Positions 16,636-23,670 of a DNA stretch of 34,891 nucleotides are shown piece by piece. The stretch lies in contig CALSLT010000021.1 of assembly GCA_943787265.1 (NCBI GenBank), positions 288,001 through 322,891 on the forward strand, read 5' to 3'. A program made the position numbers and the translations under genes. Source of the stretch: an uncultured Planctomycetaceae bacterium. Its GTDB lineage: Bacteria > Planctomycetota > Planctomycetia > Planctomycetales > Planctomycetaceae. The notes under the pieces were generated by a model. That model ran no database searches and was not told where the DNA came from. It worked only from the letters and a program-made list of their open reading frames with translations. Numbering within the stretch: position 1 is the stretch's first letter; each line of letters opens with the position of its first letter.

Positions 16636-17070
16636 TTAGTCGACAAACTGAAGAAAGCCAATGTATGAAAAAACGAATCGCCAAATGACATCAAAGAGGA
16701 ATAGCATTCCTCCCATTAAAAGCATCGTCACGATAACGACTACTGACGCGCGTTGCACGTGCTGGCGATCAGGCCAGTGTACCTTTTCGACTTCGGTTTC
16801 TGTTGCGATCAGAAACTCCGCAAACTTCTCGAAGTTAATGACGCGGAAAGCCAGCCAGCAGCCGAGTACGGCGACCGTTCCTGGGATTCCGTATTTGACT
16901 GGTGCAGATGCTTCAGTCGCAAACGTTACCTGAAATGACCAAGCACCCAGAATTGCGATTGCTGCGATTGCGACTCCGGTTAGTCGTCGCGCAAGTCTTC
17001 CTTGACTGCGTTTGTACAGTCCGGAGCTTGCTAGTTCAGACCAGAATGTGCCGCCACTGTTCTGCGCCAC
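16636..17070 (-). CDS. secE: Preprotein translocase subunit SecE
   Basis: SecE clamps SecY in the SecYEG export channel. About 144 residues with three membrane segments (GVAIAAIAILGAW, GIPGTVAVLGCWLAF, and the C-terminal VVIVTMLLMGGMLFLFDVIW), an E. coli-like layout, and the conserved amphipathic motif EVEKVHWPDR before the last helix. The frame stays open upstream through the tRNA-Trp gene to 17214, so the true start must lie after the tRNA. No ATG occurs there; GTG at 17068-17070, with GGA eight bases before it, is my choice, but the exact start is uncertain. Confidence 0.88.
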   Translation of the reverse strand: MAQNSGGTFWSELASSGLYKRSQGRLARRLTGVAIAAIAILGAWSFQVTFATEASAPVKYGIPGTVAVLGCWLAFRVINFEKFAEFLIATETEVEKVHWPDRQHVQRASVVVIVTMLLMGGMLFLFDVIWRFVFSYIGFLQFVD

Positions 17071-17134
17071 GCTCGGATTCCAATCGCTTAGTTGAGCTTT
17101 GGTTAGCCAAAGCAGGTATTCTTTACTCGTTAAA

Positions 17135-17208
<74 letters not shown>

Positions 17209-17235
17209 ACTCACACAGGCGTCACGACTTCTTCG

Positions 17236-17388
17236 CTACTTCTTGCGCGACTCTTTGTGAATCGTGTGGCGGCGTAGTTTCGGGCAGTACTTTTTAAGTT
17301 CCAGCCGCTCCGTGCCGCGAGTTTCCTTCTGGATCCGATAGTTTCGGAGTCCAGTTTCGGTGCATTCAAGCCAGACGTACTCTCGCAT
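17236..17388 (-). CDS. rpmG: 50S ribosomal protein L33
   Basis: A 50-residue gene, MREYVWLECTETGLRNYRIQ to the end HTIHKESRKK, typical in length and motif (LELKKYCPKLRRHT) for L33. It keeps one Cys of each pair of the zinc-ribbon form (C9 and C35) while the partners are Thr and Leu, so it is intermediate between the four-Cys zinc form and the Cys-free form and probably binds no zinc. It starts 42 bases after the tuf terminator and precedes tRNA-Trp and secE. Confidence 0.95.
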   Translation of the reverse strand: MREYVWLECTETGLRNYRIQKETRGTERLELKKYCPKLRRHTIHKESRKK

Positions 17389-17430
17389 CGCTAAATCTCG
17401 CTTCCAGCTCTATGAATCCGAGACACTTAA

Positions 17431-17469
17431 TAAAAAAGACTGAGCCTGTATTGACTCTACAGGCTCAGT
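17431..17469 (-). terminator. Rho-independent terminator after tuf
   Basis: On the minus strand a 12-bp perfect stem ACTGAGCCTGTA/TACAGGCTCAGT with a 7-base loop is followed by CTTTTTT. It lies 13 bases after the tuf stop. It should end or strongly attenuate the tRNA-tuf transcript before rpmG. Confidence 0.93.
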
Positions 17470-17482
17470 GGTGAGGTTCAAA

Positions 17483-18683
17483 TTACTCGATGATCTTCGT
17501 GACGACGCCTGAGCCAACGGTTCGTCCGCCTTCGCGAATGGCGAAGCGGCTGTCGTCGTCCATAGCGATCGGCTTTCCGAGTTCGACTTCCAGCTTGACG
17601 TTGTCGCCTGGCATGCACATTTCTGCACCGCCGAGCAGGCTTGATGAACCTGTGACGTCTGTGGTTCGGAAGTAGAACTGTGGTCGGTAGCCGCTGAAGA
17701 ATGGCGTGTGACGGCCGCCTTCCTCTTTGCTCAGGACGTAAACTTCGCACTCAAACTTTGTGTGAGGATTGATCGATCCTGGTGCGGCGAGAACCTGGCC
17801 ACGCTGAATGTCGTCCTTTTTGCGCCGCGAAGCAGGATCCCGACGTTGTCGCCGGCCTTCCGCTGTCGAGAGTCTTGTTGAACATCTCGACGCCAGTGAC
17901 GGTGGTTTCCTGGGTATCGGCTGAGGCCGACGATCTCGATCTTCTCGCCGACGTTGACGACGCCTCGCTCGATTCGTCCCGTGGCGACTGTTCCTCGGCC
18001 TTCGATTGAGAACACGTCTTCGACAGCCATCAGGAATGGGCTTGTCAGTCAGTCGCTCCGGGGCGGGGATGTGCTCGTCGACTGTGCGATCAGAGCTCAG
18101 TCAATGCACGTTAGAGAACTCATCTTTGTCCGGGTTGTCGAGCGCGCCCTTGGCGTTGCCTCTGACTAGATCGGATGTCGTCGCCGGGGAAGCCGTACTT
18201 TGTCAGGAGCTCGCGGACTTCCATCTCGACCAGCTCGAGCAGCTCTTCGTCGTCGACCAGGTCGCACTTGTTTAGAAAGACAACCAGTTGCGGCACGTTC
18301 ACCTGACGGGCGAGCAGGATGTGCTCGCGAGTCTGTGGCATCGGGCCGTCAGCAGCAGAGACGACCAGGATCGCCCCGTCCATCTGGGCGGCACCGGTGA
18401 TCATGTTCTTGATATAGTCGGCATGGCCCGGGCAGTCGATGTGGGCGTAGTGACGCGTTTCTGTCTCGTACTCAACGTGTGACACGGCGATCGTGACCGT
18501 TTTAGTGTCGTCACGAACCGTACCACCCTTGGCGATATCAGCGTAGCTCTTGAATTCTGCGAGCCCTTTGGCTCCCTGCACAGCGAGCAAGGCGGCCGTT
18601 GTTGTTGTTTTGCCGTGGTCGATGTGGCCAATCGTTCCTACGTTGACGTGTGTCTTTTTTCGTTCAAAATTGTCTTTGGCCAT
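17483..18683 (-). CDS. tuf: Translation elongation factor Tu, frame broken by clustered indels
   Basis: EF-Tu delivers aminoacyl-tRNA to the ribosome. The N-terminal 160 or so residues are intact (MAKDNFERKKTHVNVGTIGH, GHIDHGKT, DCPGHADY, NKCD) up to KYGFPGDDI near 18173. From there to about 17815 the sequence needs roughly ten one- or two-base corrections to read through SAVEDVFSIEGRGTVATGR, IEIVGL, FNKTLDSGKAGDN and LLRGAKKDD; then the C-terminus (GRHTPFFSGYRPQFYFRT to GSGVVTKIIE) is intact again in one frame. Total length about 1200 bases matches a 398-399-residue EF-Tu. Either a consensus error in a poorly covered stretch or a damaged copy backed by a second tuf elsewhere. Confidence 0.9.
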
Positions 18684-18769
18684 TGGAACTAGTTCCCGTC
18701 CTTAACTTAACCAGGTACATAAAGCGCGGACCGCACGGACTGTTGAACCCAGTGAGTCTGCCCTGCCAG

Positions 18770-18797
18770 AAAAATCACCGCAGGCAATTCTGCCTGC
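18770..18797 (-). terminator. Terminator-like hairpin between tRNA-Thr(GGU) and tuf
   Basis: On the minus strand, five bases after the tRNA, the stem GCAGGCA/TGCCTGC with a 4-base loop is followed by GGTGA and TTTTT. The gap between stem and T-run makes it a partial terminator or a processing stem that separates the tRNA precursor from the tuf mRNA. Confidence 0.55.
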
Positions 18798-18802
18798 ACA
18801 AG

Positions 18803-18875
<73 letters not shown>

Positions 18876-18949
18876 AAATCCCAAGGTCATGGGCCGCTTG
18901 GCAAGCCTCAGTTTTGTGGCCTTGCCAACCACATTCCCAAAAATCCGAG

Positions 18950-19020
18950 AGCGGGTGAAGGGAATCGAACCCTCACAACCAGCTTGGAAGGCTGGGGCTC
19001 TACCGTTGAGCTACACCCGC
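18950..19020 (-). tRNA. tRNA-Gly (UCC)
   Basis: Acceptor GCGGGTG/CACCCGC, anticodon stem CCAGC/GCTGG with loop CTTCCAA (anticodon TCC), T-arm GAGGG-TTCGATT-CCCTT. 71 bases, CCA not encoded. Equivalent in place to E. coli glyT. Confidence 0.96.
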
Positions 19021-19070
19021 GACAAATCCAAACGCACGCAAACTCCACAAAACTCAAGTCAAAACTTTAG

Positions 19071-19152
<82 letters not shown>

Positions 19153-19290
19153 CGGTTAACCACGACTCAAATCACTCCACGACCACAACGGACGGTGGAC
19201 GCACCGCACTCGCAGTTTTCGAAAGTCGCGGGACTGTAGCGACTTCGAAATCGAATGTGAAGTTAACGAGAATTGATCTAAGTGCAGAAA

Positions 19291-19363
19291 AGCCAGCGGG
19301 GGGACTCGAACCCTCAACCTGCGGTTTACAAAACCGCTGCTCTGCCAATTGAGCTACACTGGC
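19291..19363 (-). tRNA. tRNA-Thr (UGU)
   Basis: Acceptor GCCAGTG/CGCTGGC (one G-T pair), anticodon stem GCGGT/ACCGC with loop TTTGTAA (anticodon TGT), T-arm with TTCGAGT. 73 bases. First gene of the minus-strand cluster, equivalent in place to E. coli thrU. Confidence 0.96.
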
Positions 19364-19845
19364 GTCGTAATTTGTCGATTTGAACCTGTTTCAATCTCAG
19401 AAACCGATTCAATACACCGCGGTTTGGCTTTGCGGTGGGAATGTACTCCGGTTTGAAGCACTGTCTAAGCATTCTGATCGACAACAATCGGCTGTGAATT
19501 CAGTATGTTAGCCTTAGTGCTGCATGGACTTGCACGATTGAACTCAATCTAAGTCCGAACTGAACCACACAAAACCGACGGGATGATATCAAGCAAGTCG
19601 TTGCGTTCAAGGTTAGCCGTGAACTCCTGTGTGGCATAAATTCCAAGTTTTTCGTAATTCAGGCGGAGACTTAATCGGTCCTCCGGGGCATTGTCGAGAC
19701 TTCGATTCATTCAGAATGCGGCTTAAGACACCATTTTCTGGATTTGGGTTCGAAAAGTCACATCAGGAAGAGCTTGCGCTGGACTGGCGGTCTTATGGAG
19801 TGCCGTTTCGCACTCGGCGGCGTCTCTTGCCGAGGGCGTCGAATT
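19364..19845. other. Gap of 482 bases upstream of the tRNA-tuf cluster
   Basis: No convincing coding region. It must contain the promoter for the tRNA-tuf transcript (minus strand), but I could not single out a convincing -35/-10 pair: TTGAAA-like boxes occur near 19390-19400 and are close to the tRNA. The part near 19797-19815 (stem GAGTGC/GCACTC, 7-base loop) lies just after the sigma-factor stop and may help end that transcript; no T-run follows. Confidence 0.5.
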
Positions 19846-21522
19846 TTAGTCGTCCAGTGAAAGCTCAAGGCCGATGTCGCCCGCGATTTTCCTCAATTTT
19901 TCGATCCCCACGTTGATGATTTGCCGGGTCCGCTCCTTTGAGACTCCCAGTCGGTCGCCGATTTGTTCGAGTGTCATCGGTTTCGAGAGTCCGTGGAGGG
20001 CGAATCTCAGGCTGATAGCCTCCTGTTCTCGCTCGTTGAGTTGGCCGAGGATCGATCCGAGCGTTTCGTACTTATCCGCTGCGAGCTTCTCGTCGGCTGA
20101 GGCTGCCGGTCGACTGTCTTCTTCGTCTGTCAGAACGACTTCCGTTCCCGTGCGGAACCGTTCGAGCTGTGTTCCTTCGGCGGGAATCGAGCGAGCGTAA
20201 GATCGCATGATGGCCCATGTTGCGTAGGTGGAGAACTTTGTCCCACGCGAATAGTCAAACTTCTCGATGGCTCGGATCAAAGTCATGTTTCCGTCGCTGA
20301 TCATCTCGAAGAAGCCGGCCGCCTGCCGACGATGCTTTCCGGCTACCGAGACCACCAGCCTCAGGTTGGACCTGATCAACACATTCTTGATAGCCAGGCT
20401 TTTCTCAAGCAACCGCTCGATCTCGTTCATGTCCCTGACTCGTTCCTGGCTGGCGCCGAGGTTGTCTCGAAGTTGCTTCGCCTTGAACTTGAGGTAATTC
20501 ATGCGGCGAAACAGTTGCCGCTCTTCCTCGCGAGTCAACAAGGCCAAGGCATAGAGGTCTGCGAAGTAGCCTGGCAGTTCGCCGTTTCTGTCTATCTGTG
20601 CATGCTCGGGCGAGTCGACTTCAGCGGGCAGTTCTGCAATCAGTTCGTCGGCGTCCGGCAGTGAGAATTCGTCACTGGGGATGTAGTCGATTGGCTGTTC
20701 GATCAGAACTCGCACGCGATATTCGTTGGCAATCCGATGGATGCTTGATCTCGTTCGCCCATATTTTTCAACGAGCTCTCGAATCGGAGTCCCATTCCGA
20801 ACGGCCTTGAAAATCATCCGACGATGCTCGTCACTCAACGGCTGCGAAGCGTTGGGAAAAACTTTTGCGTCTGAGTACTTTTCATCGAACGCTTTCAGTG
20901 TGTAACGAATCGTTTCGACGGCTCGGCCGGTTCGCCTGGCGAGGCGGTGCGTGACTTCTGTCGGGGATGCCCCGTGCCGGGCAAGTCTGCGTGCTCGGCG
21001 GACGATGAATTCCCGTTCCGGATTGGTTACCTGAGTAAACCTGGAGCTGCGGCCGATCAGTTCGGAGTTGAGTTGCTCGAACTGCTCGACGAGCGACGTT
21101 AGGAAGCCGACGCGTTTTCGTTTGCCGAACAGGTATCGCCGCCCGGCGAGTCCGCGGTCGCGCCACCGCTTCACCGTCTTCTCGGAAACGTTGAAACGTT
21201 TGCTGAGGTCCTGCAGGGTGAGGACCGGCTCTGTCGAGGCGTCGGCGATCAGGTTTGCACTGTCGGACAGGTCTTCGATGAAGCAGCGAAGGTCGTGCAG
21301 CAGGTCTTCGCCAGTGACTTCGAGATTCGGGTACATCTCGGCGCGATACTTCGTCAACTTTTCGCAGAGATCGGGATACGAGTATTTCTGACTCGCGTCG
21401 ACTGTAAAGGCGAGTTCTTCTGCACGGCCAACCTGCTTCATTCGTACGGGAACCGGCGCAAACCTGAGCTGCTGATCAGCCAGTTGCTTCATCGCCGGGT
21501 TGCGATATCGGGGGCCGGGCAC
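19846..21522 (-). CDS. Sigma-70-like factor with three N-terminal helix-turn-helix segments
   Basis: The C-terminal half is a sigma factor: region 1.2-like 317-350 (ELPGYFADLYALALLT), region 2 at 379-447 (NLRLVVSVAGKHR, IRAIEKFDYSRGTKFSTYATWAI) for -10 binding and core contact, and region 4 at 494-547 (LNEREQEAISLRF, LGVSKERTRQI) for the -35. Region 3 appears reduced to a short linker (448-490). The first 300 residues are not sigma-like; they hold three HTH-like segments: 101-140 (LTLQDLSKRFNVSEKTVKRW, MerR/excisionase-like), about 168-215 (ASPTEVTHRLARRTGRAVETI) and 228-270 (TPIRELVEKYGRTRSSIHRI, resolvase-like). The GTG at 21522 gives 558 residues; ATG at 21492 is an alternative and neither has a strong ribosome binding site. 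Role unknown; constitutive or stress sigma are both possible. Confidence 0.88.
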   Translation of the reverse strand: MPGPRYRNPAMKQLADQQLRFAPVPVRMKQVGRAEELAFTVDASQKYSYPDLCEKLTKYRAEMYPNLEVTGEDLLHDLRCFIEDLSDSANLIADASTEPVLTLQDLSKRFNVSEKTVKRWRDRGLAGRRYLFGKRKRVGFLTSLVEQFEQLNSELIGRSSRFTQVTNPEREFIVRRARRLARHGASPTEVTHRLARRTGRAVETIRYTLKAFDEKYSDAKVFPNASQPLSDEHRRMIFKAVRNGTPIRELVEKYGRTRSSIHRIANEYRVRVLIEQPIDYIPSDEFSLPDADELIAELPAEVDSPEHAQIDRNGELPGYFADLYALALLTREEERQLFRRMNYLKFKAKQLRDNLGASQERVRDMNEIERLLEKSLAIKNVLIRSNLRLVVSVAGKHRRQAAGFFEMISDGNMTLIRAIEKFDYSRGTKFSTYATWAIMRSYARSIPAEGTQLERFRTGTEVVLTDEEDSRPAASADEKLAADKYETLGSILGQLNEREQEAISLRFALHGLSKPMTLEQIGDRLGVSKERTRQIINVGIEKLRKIAGDIGLELSLDD

Positions 21523-21779
21523 GCAAAGATCTCAGATCAGGAAAAAGACATCGAATCATCGTTGAGATGTTATGAATCGCTCAACGATTGAAACTCTATC
21601 AATTCTCCCTAACCAGCGCTGCCGCAATCAATCCCATTCTTGCGATACCCAGAGTCGGCTGGAGCGTGTCGCAAATCGCTTCTCGGAGTGGCGCGACATT
21701 CCGTGCCGTAAGTCCATGCGAGACTAACTCGCCGCAGCAGCGTGCCACGGAAAACGGGAACTTGGTTTAGATGCGTTCC
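21523..21779. other. Gap upstream of the sigma factor
   Basis: 257 bases with no plausible gene on either strand. It should include the sigma-factor promoter; no clear promoter motif was recognised. Confidence 0.4.
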
Positions 21780-22283
21780 CTATGACGCTGTTTCAACAGT
21801 CGTCGTCGCTGGGGTCATTGGCGGCGTGTGCTTTCCTCGAACTTTCACAAATCCGGAGATGCACACGATTGTCGCTGCCAGCAGAATGAGGACTTTCAGC
21901 CACTTGGCTCTGTTCTGCCGAATTCCTTCCAGGCCTTTCGATTTTCCAACGAGGGCCGACGCAAGAAAGAAGACGGCCAGCGCGAGAATCATCTTCGTTC
22001 CGACCAGACCGTGATAAAGACCGTCGCCCTTGTGGAACGGAATCGCCTTCACGTAGTTGTAGATTCCGCTGATCAGGAACAGGCCAATCCCCGGCCCAAC
22101 AAACTTCTTCCAGCGGCCGAGCACGCCTTCTCGAAGTCGATCATGCTCTTCATCACTGAGTTTCGCCGCGGCCGCGGGCATCAATGCGAACGCCATGAAG
22201 ACGCTGCCGCCGACAAGGGTGATCGCCGTTCCGACGTGGATGATTCGCGACGCTGTATTCAAGATCAGTTCAGCAGTGGTCAT
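21780..22283 (-). CDS. Four-helix integral membrane protein, possibly CopD/HemJ-like
   Basis: 167 residues with four hydrophobic helices at about 12-36, 60-80, 91-113 and 127-147. His16 in helix 1 (ASRIIHVGTAITLVGG) and His91 at the start of helix 3 (LYHGLVGTKM) are positioned like the ligand histidines of CopD and HemJ-type small membrane proteins, and a basic Lys/Trp pair precedes helix 4 (RAKWLK). The resemblance is by helix layout only, so copper handling or haem binding is inference. It lies 74 bases after the glycosyltransferase gene and may be cotranscribed with it. Confidence 0.7.
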   Translation of the reverse strand: MTTAELILNTASRIIHVGTAITLVGGSVFMAFALMPAAAAKLSDEEHDRLREGVLGRWKKFVGPGIGLFLISGIYNYVKAIPFHKGDGLYHGLVGTKMILALAVFFLASALVGKSKGLEGIRQNRAKWLKVLILLAATIVCISGFVKVRGKHTPPMTPATTTVETAS

Positions 22284-22357
22284 GATGTCGATTCCGAAGA
22301 GTTGTTAAGCGGTCGCGGGTATTGTTGCGGCGTGGCGAGCGAAGGCCAATGGACGCG

Positions 22358-23341
22358 TCACGACACTTCGGTAGTTTCGCGGTTTCGAGAACCCGGCTCC
22401 GTTCGTGCAGCAATGCTGTAAGTGTCGATGTCCCGACCGGTGTAAGAAATCAGCAGCTCCGCCACAAATCCTAGTGAAATCGCCTGAGCCCCCAGCAGTA
22501 ATGCTGCGATCGAGTAATGCAACAACGGTCGGCCGCCGATGGGGTCGAAGCCAGCTCCGAAGATGTTTGTCAGCAGCCACACGCACGTCAGCCAGCCCAG
22601 ACCGAACGATCCCAAGCCGAACAGCGTCAGGCCGATGCCGCCCATCAGGTGCTGAGGCCGCGTTCCGTAGCCGGTCAGAAACTTCACCGTCAGCAGGTCG
22701 AGGAACCCTCGCAGAAATCGCTTCACGCCGTACTTCGAGTATCCAAACTGCCGCTCGCGATGATTGACCGAAAGCTCTGAAACCTTGAACCCTCGCGAGT
22801 GTGCCAGCACGGGGATGAACCGGTGCAGCTCGCCGTAAAGTCGAATTTCGTGAGTGACCTCGCGGCGAAACAGTTTCAGTCCGCAGTTGTGATCGTGTAG
22901 CCAGAGCCCCGTCAGGCGTCCGATCATCCAGTTGAAGACTTTGCTCGGGTAAACCTTGTGCCACGGATCAAGTCGCCGCACTTTCCATCCGTTCACGACG
23001 TCAAAGCCTTCTTCGAGCTTGGCGATGAATTTCGGAATCTCGGCCGGATCATCCTGCAGGTCGGCGTCCATCATCATGATGTACTCGCCGTCGGCCGCTC
23101 GCATGCCGCTGGTCAGAGCGGCTGCTTTTCCAAAGTTGCGACGAAACTTAACCCCGGAAATCCGCTCGTCCGATTTCGAGGCCGTGTTGATGACCGTCCA
23201 CGAACCATCCGTCGAACCGTCATCAATGAAAATGATCTCGAACGAGATCTCGTTCTTCTCGCACGTCGAGATAATCTCCTGAGTCAGCTCCAGCAGACTC
23301 TCAGACTCATTCAAAACGGGAACGATGACAGAAAGCTTCAT
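22358..23341 (-). CDS. Family 2 glycosyltransferase, polyprenyl-phosphate type
   Basis: 327 residues. The N-terminal GT-A domain begins MKLSVIVPVLNES, has IDDGSTDGS (39-47) for nucleotide-sugar binding, DADLQDDP (92-99) as the metal-binding DxD region and FRRNFGKAAAL. Two membrane helices follow at about 233-259 and 272-298. This layout is that of DPM1/GtrB/ArnC-like enzymes, which move a sugar from a nucleotide donor to undecaprenyl phosphate at the inner membrane face for later use in lipopolysaccharide or glycoprotein decoration. GGAG lies seven bases before the ATG. The sugar cannot be told from sequence. Confidence 0.9.
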   Translation of the reverse strand: MKLSVIVPVLNESESLLELTQEIISTCEKNEISFEIIFIDDGSTDGSWTVINTASKSDERISGVKFRRNFGKAAALTSGMRAADGEYIMMMDADLQDDPAEIPKFIAKLEEGFDVVNGWKVRRLDPWHKVYPSKVFNWMIGRLTGLWLHDHNCGLKLFRREVTHEIRLYGELHRFIPVLAHSRGFKVSELSVNHRERQFGYSKYGVKRFLRGFLDLLTVKFLTGYGTRPQHLMGGIGLTLFGLGSFGLGWLTCVWLLTNIFGAGFDPIGGRPLLHYSIAALLLGAQAISLGFVAELLISYTGRDIDTYSIAARTEPGSRNRETTEVS

Positions 23342-23670
23342 GGCGAAACTCCATTGCGAGTGCTCAGCCGGCCAACGATTGTTCGCAAGCCGAATTCAGA
23401 GCGGGAAAGTGAAGAGCACATCGGAAACTAAAGGGGTGACAGCAGGTCCGCGTGAGTCTTCTCAAGGTGGGAATCAGGATGTGGTGCCAGAGTCTGCATG
23501 TCCCGGGCGAGGCTGCGTCCGGATAGTCTGCCGAAAAAAGTCGCGCCCCGCAAACCGTTGGTTGAATGTCGGCGAATCGCCCGCTGAGTGGCAAGGGCAG
23601 GAAAGTCGGCCGCGGAATGGGTTATGCTGTCTGAGCTTTTAAGACCATAGTGCAAATCGGGCCCTTCCGT
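23342..23670. other. Divergent intergenic region, glycosyltransferase / kinase
   Basis: About 330 bases between two divergently transcribed genes, so it should hold promoters in both directions. No credible gene; the GTG at 23650 extends the kinase frame by seven codons and is an alternative start. No clear promoter boxes or operator repeats were recognised. Confidence 0.4.

Noticed and set aside
22305..22964. 219-codon minus-strand frame overlapping the glycosyltransferase
   Set aside because: Arg/Pro/Ala-rich composition typical of an alternate frame; the glycosyltransferase in the other frame has DxD and membrane segments.
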